This document shows positions 15,681 through 25,000 of a stretch of 64,000 bases of DNA, in pieces. The stretch covers positions 62,001-126,000 of the forward strand of contig JAATFQ010000290.1 in assembly GCA_015655115.1 (NCBI GenBank). The letters run 5' to 3'. The notes beneath the pieces were generated by a model that worked only from the letters and a program-made list of their open reading frames with translations, had not been told where the DNA came from and searched no databases. Positions within the stretch are counted from its first letter, which is position 1. The number at the start of each line of letters is the position of its first letter. A program made the translations under genes and the position numbers. Source of the DNA: Sphingobacteriales bacterium. GTDB taxonomy: Bacteria > Bacteroidota > Bacteroidia > Sphingobacteriales > Sphingobacteriaceae.

Positions 15681-16130
15681 TTAAGCATCAGGTATTTGTG
15701 GCTCTACCAATTTGATTAGCTTTTCCAGTGATTCCTGCCAACCCAGATAACACATCTCTGCAGGTATCATAGCAGGTATGTTTTCCTGCAGAATTTTCAA
15801 GTCCGTACCAACCGATGTTTCCTCAAACCAAATGGTATTGACGATGGTACCAGGTAGATTTGAATCGTCAAACTTGTCGGTATATTTTAACAACTCATTA
15901 GGTATGATCTCTAAATATTCGCCACCAAATGAATCGCTCTTCCCTGTGGTAAAATTCTGGAAAGACATTTTAAAAGTGCCGCCTATTCTTACATCCATAT
16001 CGTGAACTATACCAAGAAACCCGTAAGGCGGCATCCATGAAGCAAGTGCGATGGCTTCTGTGAAGGCACGGTAGACTTTTTCCGGAGATGCCTTAATAAC
16101 TCTGTGCAATGAGACTATGTTGCCTGACAT
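15681..16130 (-). CDS. SRPBCC (AHSA1) domain protein
   Basis: The 149-residue protein shows the AHSA1 layout: VSLHRVIKASPEKVYRAFTEAIALASWMPPYGF at the start, VRIGGTFKMSFQNFTTG in the middle, then TIWFEETSVGTDLKILQENIP and a C-terminal helix (GWQESLEKLIKLV) closing the ligand cavity. It reads into the frameshifted paralogue six bases downstream, so the two formed an operon, possibly by tandem duplication. Members are often annotated as polyketide cyclase-like or ATPase-activator proteins; no specific ligand can be assigned. Confidence 0.9.
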   Translation of the reverse strand: MSGNIVSLHRVIKASPEKVYRAFTEAIALASWMPPYGFLGIVHDMDVRIGGTFKMSFQNFTTGKSDSFGGEYLEIIPNELLKYTDKFDDSNLPGTIVNTIWFEETSVGTDLKILQENIPAMIPAEMCYLGWQESLEKLIKLVEPQIPDA

Positions 16131-16376
16131 AAAACTATTTTTTTGTTTCTAATTAAAACTTGCTTAACAAAGATGTAAGTAATATGGATAAAATGCAGGG
16201 TGTGTATGCGACAATTTACGGAGGATTTGCGACAAAGTTTATCTATACGGTGAGTATATGGACCGCAGAAAATTATTCAGGAACATTATGTGTTAAATAG
16301 TGAATTAGTAGTTATCAGTTTTATACTAGCTTGGATATTTCATATACTCAAATAAATGTTTTGAATAGCAACTCCA

Positions 16377-16751
16377 TTAGTGTAAAGTTGCTTTTTTTAC
16401 TAAGGCAAGTATAAACACCAAAACAAAGTTGATTATAAAAACTAGCCATGTATATTGGCGTGTTCGAACACTGATATTAAATTCTTGACCTTCACCTATC
16501 CCAGATTTAACAAAAATACTTTGCACAAGATAAACTGCATAAAACACAACTGCAAATATTAATGCATGCATAGCTTTACTAGTCTTAGGAATGAAGTTTA
16601 GGTGACAACACAGGCTAATGCAAGCTGCAATATTCAACAATAACAATATAATAAAAAGAGTAGTTGTCGCACACGCCATAACCTTTGGATTAGTAGGATA
16701 TTTACGCTGCGCCAAAAAGTAATTATATAGTACTTTATATATTATCATCAC
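16377..16751 (-). CDS. Small membrane protein of unknown function
   Basis: The 124-residue protein has three clear hydrophobic segments, near residues 28-50 (TTTLFIILLLLNIAACISLCC), 62-80 and 100-118, joined by short polar loops, and ends in a Lys-rich KKATLH. The family is not recognised. It stands alone, with ~245 bases upstream of the SRPBCC genes and ~180 bases from the tRNA. The codon pattern looks ordinary for the region. Confidence 0.55.
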   Translation of the reverse strand: MMIIYKVLYNYFLAQRKYPTNPKVMACATTTLFIILLLLNIAACISLCCHLNFIPKTSKAMHALIFAVVFYAVYLVQSIFVKSGIGEGQEFNISVRTRQYTWLVFIINFVLVFILALVKKATLH

Positions 16752-16878
16752 CTTTATGGGGTATCTCTTGCATTCATATAACTCAACTGTATGCTTAAAT
16801 TACAAAAAATCGGCCCTGCTTCACAACATTTGGCATTGATCCCATTTGTCTGAACCGACTGGATTGAAATAAAATAAA

Positions 16879-16910
16879 AAAACCCTTAAATCAGACGATT
16901 TAAGGGTTTT
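16879..16910 (-). terminator. Intrinsic terminator of tRNA-Pro
   Basis: A 14-bp perfect stem (16879-16892 and 16897-16910) with an AGAC loop and A/T-rich ends lies 21 bases beyond the 3' end of the tRNA gene. Read on the minus strand it gives a stem followed by U residues. Confidence 0.8.
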
Positions 16911-16931
16911 TACCGACTTTTAGAAGTCTAA

Positions 16932-17008
16932 TGGTCGGGGTGGCAGGATTCGAACCTACGACCTCCTGCTCCCAAAGCAGGCGCGATACCGGGCTACGCT
17001 ACACCCCG
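16932..17008 (-). tRNA. tRNA-Pro(TGG)
   Basis: Read on the minus strand, a 77-base cloverleaf is visible. The 7-bp acceptor stem is CGGGGTG/CACCCCG, the anticodon arm CCTGC-TTTGGGA-GCAGG has anticodon TGG, the T arm contains GTTCGAATC, and discriminator A is followed by an encoded CCA. Anticodon TGG reads proline codons. A terminator lies just downstream. Confidence 0.97.
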
Positions 17009-17277
17009 AACTGACCAACGATTGTGATAATGAATACCCTATGTCGTTGTTGGGATTGCAAAAGTACAATAATATTTCAGTTGTGCAAACTAATTTTTTA
17101 ATCATTGCATGTTTTTTTGGATTTATTATTATTTATAATGCATAATCATTTAATTATCTGAGTATTATCATCTTCATTTATTTTAATTATTTTTAATATA
17201 TCCTTCCTTTTGAAATGAGTAGGGATAAACAGGTTAATCATCACATAAAAATCAGGTAATTCATTAACACCAAATCA

Positions 17278-18303
17278 TCACAGTGAATTCCTCAGATTAA
17301 TCATAAAAGGGACTTCTATATGTTCCGTAGTATTATTTATCACCATTTCAGCTGCTTTTTCTCCCATCATTTTAAAATCGGTAGAGATGGTAGTAATACC
17401 ATCCAGTATAATTTTCTTCAGGGGTGTTTCATTATAATAGATCACACCTACATCGCGGCCAACCTTTAATCCCTTTTCAATGATGCGCTGGATCAGTTCC
17501 ACAAGATCGTCTTCCATTAGGTTGATATAGGCAAAACCAGATTCAATTTTCTCGTTTTCAAGGCAATCTATAATGTGATGCTGATAAGCATATTGTTCAC
17601 AAAAGCGCTTAAATCCAATAAGTATTTTTTTTGAGTGGTAGCTTTTTTTTGAGTAGATGATCTTTAACATATTGTACTTACTTAGTGGTGCCCTTAATTG
17701 TTCCAGTGCAGAAAAGATGTCGCTTTCAAAATTTTCATAGACCGCACCAAATACTCCCTTAACGTTGTCAACAAGTTTATCAAGCAAGATTAGTTTGTTC
17801 TTAGGTAGTTTATCTATGAATTTATAGCCAATTTCTTTGTTCTCTGCGAAATGGGGGATGATCACACACTTAGTATAGAGGTCTAGCTTTTCGTCAATGA
17901 GCCTTTTGAAAAGATTAAAATCATTATTATAAATATAAAAATCAATGGCTGCGCCGTCTCCCATTCTAGCAGAAAAAGCGTCAAATATGATCTTTTTATG
18001 CATGCTGAGCTTATTGAAAAGAAGTATCACCTTCAGTGGCTGATAAAATTCTGTGCAGATGATAAAATAACCTTTACCGGCAATTGATTGTGCCAGTCCC
18101 ATTTTTTTTAGCTCTTTATAAGCGCGTTCAACAGTGTTCCTGGGTGTATCTAATATCAGGCTCAATTCATTGATAGAAGGTAAAGTAGCGCCTTTTTTTA
18201 TTTGGCCTGATTGCATACCCTGCAGTATAGAATTGATTAATTGTACATATTTGGGCGTGATAGAGTACTCATCAATATTAAATCTGCTCAAGTAGTTCTT
18301 CAT
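17278..18303 (-). CDS. GntR-family regulator with LacI-like sensor domain
   Basis: The 341-residue regulator has an N-terminal GntR winged helix at about 10-80 (YVQLINSILQGMQSGQIKKGATLPSINEL, then TPRNTVERAYKELKKMG and GKGYFI). A C-terminal periplasmic-binding-protein-like domain follows, ending DGITTISTDFKMMGEKAAEMVI, the LacI/PurR-type closing segment. In Bacteroidota this architecture controls carbohydrate utilisation genes through a sugar ligand. No sugar operon is adjacent in the same orientation. The divergent tiny lipoprotein and SDR gene are the nearest candidates, 236 bases away. Confidence 0.9.
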   Translation of the reverse strand: MKNYLSRFNIDEYSITPKYVQLINSILQGMQSGQIKKGATLPSINELSLILDTPRNTVERAYKELKKMGLAQSIAGKGYFIICTEFYQPLKVILLFNKLSMHKKIIFDAFSARMGDGAAIDFYIYNNDFNLFKRLIDEKLDLYTKCVIIPHFAENKEIGYKFIDKLPKNKLILLDKLVDNVKGVFGAVYENFESDIFSALEQLRAPLSKYNMLKIIYSKKSYHSKKILIGFKRFCEQYAYQHHIIDCLENEKIESGFAYINLMEDDLVELIQRIIEKGLKVGRDVGVIYYNETPLKKIILDGITTISTDFKMMGEKAAEMVINNTTEHIEVPFMINLRNSL

Positions 18304-18538
18304 AGCTAATCTCAGCTTCTTTCAAAGTTAAATATACACAAATTACCGTTTTTTGGAAGTATTACATTTTGTTTATGAAAGGTTTTAATCCTTTAAGCAT
18401 CCTTCAAGTCTATAAGAATGTTAGGTAATTAAATAATTCAAATCACACACAAACGGAAAGCGCCATGAGGATTTTATTCAATGATTATGATGAATGCTCA
18501 TTTGGTAGCTTTTTAAACCTTAAAACAATTACAAGCTT

Positions 18539-18682
18539 ATGAAAAAATTCAGAAATTTAATGCTGTTGCTGGTTGCAGTATCATTATTAAGCTCTTGCCT
18601 TGTGCAAGACGGCAGATCGGGTAGGGGACATGGCCGTGGCGGACATGGCCACCATCAGGGTGGGGGACATGGTCACTGGTAA
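18539..18682 (+). CDS. Tiny Gly/His-rich lipoprotein (47 residues)
   Basis: An ATG at 18539 opens a 47-residue frame with a textbook lipoprotein signal: MKKFRNL, a hydrophobic core (MLLLVAVSLL) and the lipobox L-S-S-C with Cys20. The mature 28 residues are almost only Gly, His, Arg and Gln in repeats of G-H-G (RGHGRGGHGHHQGGGHGHW). Seven His in the last 17 residues suggest metal binding at the cell envelope. A terminator follows ten bases after the stop, so it is its own transcription unit. I do not know a named family; similar short His-rich lipoproteins occur in related genomes as far as I recall. Confidence 0.75.
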   Translation: MKKFRNLMLLLVAVSLLSSCLVQDGRSGRGHGRGGHGHHQGGGHGHW

Positions 18683-18691
18683 ATTTTAATA

Positions 18692-18721
18692 AATTACTGG
18701 TAACTTAGGTTGCCAGTAATT
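18692..18721 (+). terminator. Intrinsic terminator after the Gly/His lipoprotein
   Basis: A 13-bp stem (18692-18704 with 18709-18721, one G-U pair) with a TTAG loop is followed by TTAAAATAA. It lies ten bases after the lipoprotein stop and 19 bases before the SDR start. Confidence 0.7.
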
Positions 18722-18739
18722 TTAAAATAAACATAGGCT

Positions 18740-19525
18740 ATGGACATATCATTGAAAGATAAAACCGCTGTAATTTGCGGCAGCTCACAGGGAATAGGAT
18801 TTGCAGCAGCAAAAATTTTAGCATCAATAGGTGCCAATTGTATCCTTATTGCAAGAGATGAAGATAAATTGAAAGAAGCTCTCAGTCATTTAAGTGTTTC
18901 CGAAGGACAGGAACATAGCTTCCAGGTGGCCGATTTTTCTGATACGAATTCGGTGAAAACAGCAATAGAAAATATCGTTGCCAGCCAAACCGTTCATATA
19001 TTAATTAATAATACAGGGGGACCGAAATCGGGCCCTATCCTTAATGCGTCTACTGATCAGTTTGAAGATGCATTTCGTCAGCATTTGGTATGCAATCATA
19101 TCCTCGTCAATACCGTAATCGGCGGAATGAAAGGGGCAGGCTACGGGCGTATTATCAATATCATATCTACATCTGTACGCACACCATTGGCGGATTTAGG
19201 TGTTTCTAATACCATCCGTGCTGCAGTTGCCTCCTGGTCTAAGACCCTCTCGAATGAAATAGGTGCTTTTGGCATTACTGTAAATAATATTTTGCCAGGC
19301 TTAACGGAAACCTCCAGATTGAAAAGCCTTATCCAGGCATCTGCCTCGAAACAAGGAATAGAAGAAGAAAAAGCTGCCACTCAAATGGCCGAGACGGTAC
19401 CAATGAAGAGATTTGGACAACCGGAAGAAATAGGTAACGTGATCGCATTTCTTGCATCTCCTGCTGCTTCTTATGTAAATGGGACCAGTATTCCTGTGGA
19501 TGGAGGCCGTACTCCTACGGTTTAG
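18740..19525 (+). CDS. SDR-fold protein lacking the catalytic Tyr-x-x-x-Lys
   Basis: The 261-residue protein has the SDR Rossmann start (KTAVICGSSQGIGFAAAKIL), NNTGGP after beta4 and the C-terminal GFITVNN...PG and VNGTSIPVDGG segments of FabG-like reductases. At the active site, where YSASKAAV is usual, it reads SNTIRAAV, so Tyr becomes Ser and Lys becomes Arg, although the preceding catalytic-type Ser (IISTS) is kept. It resembles an SDR subgroup known to lack the standard tetrad. It may bind NAD(P) without being an ordinary reductase. It stands between the lipoprotein terminator and the ECF locus. Confidence 0.88.
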   Translation: MDISLKDKTAVICGSSQGIGFAAAKILASIGANCILIARDEDKLKEALSHLSVSEGQEHSFQVADFSDTNSVKTAIENIVASQTVHILINNTGGPKSGPILNASTDQFEDAFRQHLVCNHILVNTVIGGMKGAGYGRIINIISTSVRTPLADLGVSNTIRAAVASWSKTLSNEIGAFGITVNNILPGLTETSRLKSLIQASASKQGIEEEKAATQMAETVPMKRFGQPEEIGNVIAFLASPAASYVNGTSIPVDGGRTPTV

Positions 19526-19751
19526 CTGTAATTATCGCTATGATTGTTGCTAAATCATTTATATAATTGATGATTACTCATGTCTTAAATGATTCTTCTG
19601 CTTTGTCTTTCCTCCAATTCTCTTTGTAATGTAGAATTGTTAATGATATGTGTTTTATCAAAGTAATTAAATGATAAATATTCATGAAATTCAATCGAAT
19701 TTTATGAATATTTAAAGTGCAGCTCTTTAATTGAATATTAAGAGCATAAAG

Positions 19752-19781
19752 TTGTATTGTGTATTAATTTTAATAGATTTG
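19752..19781 (+). promoter_or_regulatory. Bacteroidota-type promoter of the first ECF sigma gene
   Basis: TTG at 19752-19754 and TAGATTTG at 19774-19781 match the -33 (TTTG/TTG) and -7 (TAnnTTTG) boxes of the Bacteroidota primary sigma factor, with 19 bases between. The expected start of transcription is ~10 bases before the ATG at 19798. Confidence 0.55.
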
Positions 19782-19797
19782 GTTGTATAAAGAATAG

Positions 19798-20379
19798 ATG
19801 CATCAGGGAAAAGTTCATAGCCAGGAAGATACAGTACTTCTCGCTCAGTTAAGTGATGGTAGCAGAGTGGCATTTGATGCTTTATATGATAAATATTTTA
19901 AACAGGTTTATAATTCAGCCTATAAAAGATTAAATAATGCCCATCATGCTGATGATATAGCACAGGAAGTATTTGTACAACTTTGGATAAGAGGCTCTAA
20001 AACTCCGATAGATAATCTCCCGGGTTATCTGTTTACAATTGTCAAAAATAATATCTTCAAGTTTCTGCAAAAGGAATCCAAATATGCGGAGCTTCCAGAT
20101 ATGGCCAATCAAACTGAAGATCCTCTGGCTAATGCAGATGCTGTTTTGCTCTACCAGGAATTTCTCGATAGTTTTGACCAGCTAATTGAATCCTTGTCGC
20201 CCCAACAAAGAATTATCTTCAAGATGCGCTTTGAAGATGATCTGAGCAGTGCAGAAATTGCTGAAAAATTGCAAATATCTCCTAAAACAGTACGTAATCA
20301 GTTGGGCAAAGCTATTTCTAAGTTACGAGGCTCAATAGCTTTGATGTTTTTGTTATACATACTAAGTTCACGACAATAG
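19798..20379 (+). CDS. ECF RNA polymerase sigma factor (FecI-like)
   Basis: The 193-residue protein carries region 2 (FDALYDKYFKQVYNSAYKRL, HHADDIAQEVFVQLW) and region 4 (LSPQQRIIFKMRFEDDLSSAEIAEKLQISPKTVRNQLGKAISKL). It ends in a hydrophobic tail (IALMFLLYILSS), common in Bacteroidota FecI-type factors. It is released when the FecR anti-sigma factor is inactivated after substrate binds the TonB-dependent receptor, and then drives the susC operon. fecR and susC follow on the same strand, so the target is most likely the 22-34.7 kb operon. Confidence 0.93.
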   Translation: MHQGKVHSQEDTVLLAQLSDGSRVAFDALYDKYFKQVYNSAYKRLNNAHHADDIAQEVFVQLWIRGSKTPIDNLPGYLFTIVKNNIFKFLQKESKYAELPDMANQTEDPLANADAVLLYQEFLDSFDQLIESLSPQQRIIFKMRFEDDLSSAEIAEKLQISPKTVRNQLGKAISKLRGSIALMFLLYILSSRQ

Positions 20380-20621
20380 TAAATCACCAGATATCTCTTT
20401 TTCTTTTTGATATTTAATAGCCTTAAATCTGTTCTGTTGGTAATTATCTGATGCTTTTTGTATTGTTATTTTATGTTTTATGTTTTTCTTCTGAATTTAT
20501 CAGTATTAATAAGTGTGATTTGGCCTCTTAAAAGGCATTTTTTTATATTGACTATGTTTTTTTGTATTTTTTATCTAAAATAATGTTGCCTTGCGTGGGC
20601 TAATTCTCTTTTTTTAGACTC

Positions 20622-21839
20622 ATGTATAAAAAGGCGTCTATGAAAGCATTTAATAAAAAACTTTTTCTTGAAATCTTAGAGCGGTACAATTCAGGAAAAG
20701 CATCCCGGGAAGAATCTCGGTATCTTGAAGCGTATTACAATTTATTTGAAATTAGTGACGATTTTTTAGCTGATAACAATGAGAAAAGTATTAAGGAAGC
20801 AATAAAGCTAAGAATAGATCAGGAGATAGATCAATATGAAGGCAGAATTAGGAGTGTCGAAGCAGGGGGGAGAATTTTTAAGATATCTTTTCTGCGCTAT
20901 GCCGCCGCCGCCATCGCATTGATGATGCTGTCTATCGGTACCTACATTATTTTAAGAAATGGAAATGATCCTTCTGCGCAACTAGCTGTTCACCATGAAC
21001 TGTCTCCAGGTACTAATAAAGCTATTTTAACTTTGGCTAATGGAAAAAAGATTGTCCTGGATAAGTCTGCCAATGGTGAAATTGCCAAACAACCAGGTAT
21101 TAGTATCGAGAATACTCCTGACGGACAGATTGTTTATACAGTTATACCATCTAAAGACAGCCAGGTAAAAGGTAATGATATGTCTTCAAACACCATTTCT
21201 ACCCCTAAAGGGGGCCAGTATCAGGTTGTCCTTTCAGATGGGACCAGAGTTTGGCTAAATTCAGCTTCTTCGATCAGTTATCCTACTACTTTTAGTAAAG
21301 AGGAACGCCTTGTTGAACTCAATGGTGAAGCTTACTTTGAGGTTGCGAAAAATAAAAAAGTGCCATTCAGGGTAAAAACTAATGTACAAATAGTAGAAGT
21401 ATTGGGTACACATTTTAATATCAATTCATACGCTGATGAGCCTGTGATGAAAACGACCTTATTGGAAGGGGTTGTGAAAATTTCTACAGGAAATGATCAG
21501 GCCATTCTCGCCCCGGGCCAGCAGGCAAGGGTAAATAAAAGTGGTACTCATCTATCTGTGGAAAGCAATATCAATACAGACAAAGTTGTGGCTTGGAAAA
21601 ATGGCGTCTTCTCATTCGAGAATGATGATTTAAAATCCGTTATGCGGCAGATCGCCCGCTGGTATGATGTAGATGTGGTTTATAGCGGACCATTGCCGGG
21701 TGAGAAATTCTTTGGTGAGATTTCGCGCAACAGCAATTTATCGGAAGTCTTTAAAATATTAGAACTGAACAATGTCCATTTTGATGTAGTGGGCAAAACG
21801 ATAAGAGTTTCCGGAAATCCTTCAGGCACGGCAAAATAA
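20622..21839 (+). CDS. FecR-family anti-sigma factor
   Basis: The 405-residue protein has a cytoplasmic sigma-binding N-terminus (to ~88), one membrane segment at 91-110 (LRYAAAAIALMMLSIGTYII) and a periplasmic FecR domain. That domain contains STPKGGQYQVVLSDGTRVWLNSAS, SKEERLVELNGEAYFEVAKNKKVPFRV and VLGTHFNI, plus a C-terminal STN-like domain (VMRQIARWYDVDVVY). It should sense the STN domain of the adjacent SusC protein across the periplasm. It is separated from the sigma gene by 242 AT-rich bases without another gene. Confidence 0.93.
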   Translation: MYKKASMKAFNKKLFLEILERYNSGKASREESRYLEAYYNLFEISDDFLADNNEKSIKEAIKLRIDQEIDQYEGRIRSVEAGGRIFKISFLRYAAAAIALMMLSIGTYIILRNGNDPSAQLAVHHELSPGTNKAILTLANGKKIVLDKSANGEIAKQPGISIENTPDGQIVYTVIPSKDSQVKGNDMSSNTISTPKGGQYQVVLSDGTRVWLNSASSISYPTTFSKEERLVELNGEAYFEVAKNKKVPFRVKTNVQIVEVLGTHFNINSYADEPVMKTTLLEGVVKISTGNDQAILAPGQQARVNKSGTHLSVESNINTDKVVAWKNGVFSFENDDLKSVMRQIARWYDVDVVYSGPLPGEKFFGEISRNSNLSEVFKILELNNVHFDVVGKTIRVSGNPSGTAK

Positions 21840-21970
21840 TAATAGCATATAACCACAATAACAGCATATAACCTTTAACTAAACCAATTAACCGAATTTT
21901 TAACCATTTTAACATCAAACATGAGAAAACTACTACGCTGATCAACCTAACCAACCCAATTGACTAAAAA

Positions 21971-21996
21971 GCCGAAAGCGTCTCACCGCTTCCGGC
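21971..21996 (+). promoter_or_regulatory. Hairpin in the fecR-susC leader (first locus)
   Basis: GCCGAAAGCG (21971-21980) pairs with CGCTTCCGGC (21987-21996) with one mismatch and a six-base loop. A second weak stem, TGCAGC/GCTGCA at 22011-22036, is followed by a T run. The first hairpin lies 69 bases before the susC ATG and lacks a T tract itself. Comparable hairpins lie at the same place in the two other FecR-receptor loci. Confidence 0.5.
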
Positions 21997-22065
21997 AGAA
22001 TAAAGAGGTCTGCAGCCGTATTCGACCCCAGCTGCATTTTTATAAACTTAATCCTAAACAAAAGT

Positions 22066-25000
22066 ATGAAATTAACCAGTCTTTACAATGCCGTATGCGC
22101 AATACGGAAGGTAAAGTATAAATTCCTCATGGTGATGAAATTAACTCCTATTTTATTACTAATCGGCACTTTACACGTTACTGCCGCCAGCTTCTCTCAA
22201 ACTGTAACTATATCCCGAAAGAATGTTTCCCTGGAAACTGTTTTTAAAGAGATTAAGAAGCAAACCGGCTTTTTGTTTTTTTATACTGAGAAGGTGAATA
22301 TTACTGATCATATCCTCAATGTGGAGTTCAAAAATGTGCCTGTTGAAGAGGCTCTTGATGCTTGTCTGGCGGAGCAAAACCTTACCTATAACATCGTTAA
22401 TAAAACTATTGTGATCAGAAACAAAACTATTAATGTTAGGAATGGTATCACAGCCAGGTTAGATATTGGCGGGAGAGTGCTCGATAGTAAAACACAAGTG
22501 CCCATTCCTGGGGTAAATGTCTCGCTGAAGAGTAATAAAAATATCAGAACCCAGACAAATGAAAAAGGAGAGTTCAATATTAATGCGCAGCCCGACGATA
22601 TCCTGGTATTTACTTATATAGGCTTTAAGATTAAGGAAGTTAAGGCTGGCAATGGTAAGTTTTTAACAATCAGCCTTGAAGAACAAGTTAATGCAATGAA
22701 TGATGTTGTTGTTACTGGTTATCAAACTATCAGGAAAGATAGTTTTACAGGAACAGCAATTTCTATTAAAGGCGAAGATTTGAAAAGAGTGAACCCCCAG
22801 AATCTGTTGCAAAGTATTCAGGCTTTTGATCCGTCTTTCAAGCTTTTAGACAATAATCTTGTGGGCTCTAATCCAAATAGCCTTCCTACTATTAATGTAA
22901 GGGGCTCTTCGGCATTGCCAAGTGGCAATGGTGAAGTTTTACGACGTGATAATATTTCTGGAAATGTGAATATGCCAACTTTTATCATGGACGGTTTTGA
23001 AGTTAGTGTACAGAAGGTATTCGACCTGGACATGAACAGGGTAGAATCTGTAACGCTTTTAAAAGATGCTGCAGCAACTGCTATTTATGGTGCCCGTGCC
23101 GCCAATGGGGTACTTGTAATTGTAACCAGGGCGCCCAAAGAAGGAAAGCTCCAGGTTTCTTATAATTACGAACTGAATTTGAACTCAGCAGACCTGAAAG
23201 ATTACCAGGTACTTAATGCCACGGAAAAACTTCAATATGAGGTTTTAGCAGGACTTTATAGTTCTTCTGCTCAGCACGTTCCACAAGATCAGCTTGACGC
23301 AACTTACTACAATAGGCTTGCAAATGTAGTTGGAGGAGTGAATACCTACTGGCTCTCACAACCAGTACGTACTACGGCAGGACAAAAGCATTCTGTTTAT
23401 CTGGAAGGTGGCTCTGATGCATTCCGCTATGGAATAGACCTGCGTTACCAAACAAGGCCAGGGGTAATGAAAGGCTCTGGAAGAGATCAGTACTCGGGCG
23501 GAATGAACTTCACCTATCGTCTTAACAAAATACAATTCAGAAATGAGCTGTCTATTACACAGGTGAATGCTAAGGAATCTCCTTACGGAGATTTTGCCAA
23601 CTATGTAAAGACAAATCCATATTACCCTTTGGCAGATGAAAATGGCCGCGTGATCCGCGTGATTGATACCTGGAAATCTGATAACAATAACACTACGGAA
23701 TCTGTACTCAATCCGCTTTATGACGCTACCTTAAGCAGTTTCAATAAATCTGCTTACAGTGAGATTCTCGATAACCTTTCTGCAGAGGTAGAACTAGTTA
23801 AAGACTTGCGCTTAAAAGGACAGATGAGTCTCACAAGCCGCATGAATACCAATGATATTTTTAAATCGCCTGACGCGAATGAGTTCTATTTTTATGAATC
23901 TGATAAGATAGATGAAAAAGGTTCTTACACTAACATACAAAAGAAGGAAACCTTCTGGGATGGAAATGTAAGGCTTACCTGGCTAAAACAAATTGGAGAT
24001 AATTATTTCAATTTTCTGGCGGGTGTAAATATGCGTACTGAGCTTTCAGATGAAAAAGAGTTTACAGCTGTTGGTTTTGCGAACGACCGCTTTACAAGTA
24101 TAGGCTTCGCGAATGGTTATGCCGAAGATGCTGTGCCGGTCAGCAGAGTCGACAAATCCAGGCTTTTTGGCTCTTTCCTGAATATAAATTACTCTTATAA
24201 AAATAAATACCTGATGGATGCCGGTATCCGTATTGACGGATCTTCAAAGTTTGGAGTCGACAATAAACTGGCTCCCTTCTGGTCTTTCGGATTGGGATGG
24301 AATATCCATAATGAAGAATTCCTTAAAGATAATCCTGTAATCAGTCAGCTTCGGTTAAGAGCATCCACCGGACTTACGGGGTCTGTAAATTTCGACCCTT
24401 ATCTTTCGAGAACAACGTATGAATATATCAATAGCAACTGGTACTCCACTGGTATTGGTGCAAAAGTTAAAAGTTATGGCAATGAGAATCTATCATGGCA
24501 AAAGACTTTAGAAACGGACATTGGTATTGACCTGGGGCTCTTCCACGACAGGATAACGATCTCGCCAAAGGTATACCGGAAATTTACAAAGGATATCCTT
24601 GCTGATATTACTCTGGCCCCTTCAACAGGCTTTCTATCCTACAAGGAAAATTTAGGCGATATGGAAAACAAAGGTGCGGAAATCAGTGTCCGATGGGATG
24701 CCTTGCGCCGCAAAGATTGGGGAATCCAGCTGACAGCAAATATGGTGACCAACAAAAATAAGATTGTTAAGATATCTAATGCGCTTAAAAAATATAATGA
24801 CAGAGCTGATGAGCTACAGTCTAAAGACCAAAAGGATGGCGGATATAAGGGGGTGCCCTTGCTCCGGTTTAATGAAGGCCAGTCTATTAATGCCATCTAT
24901 GGGGTGCGGTCGCTGGGAATTGATCCGGAAAATGGACGGGAAATTTACGTAAAAAGAGACGGCACGCTTACCTATGACTATGATAAAAGGGATATTACTG

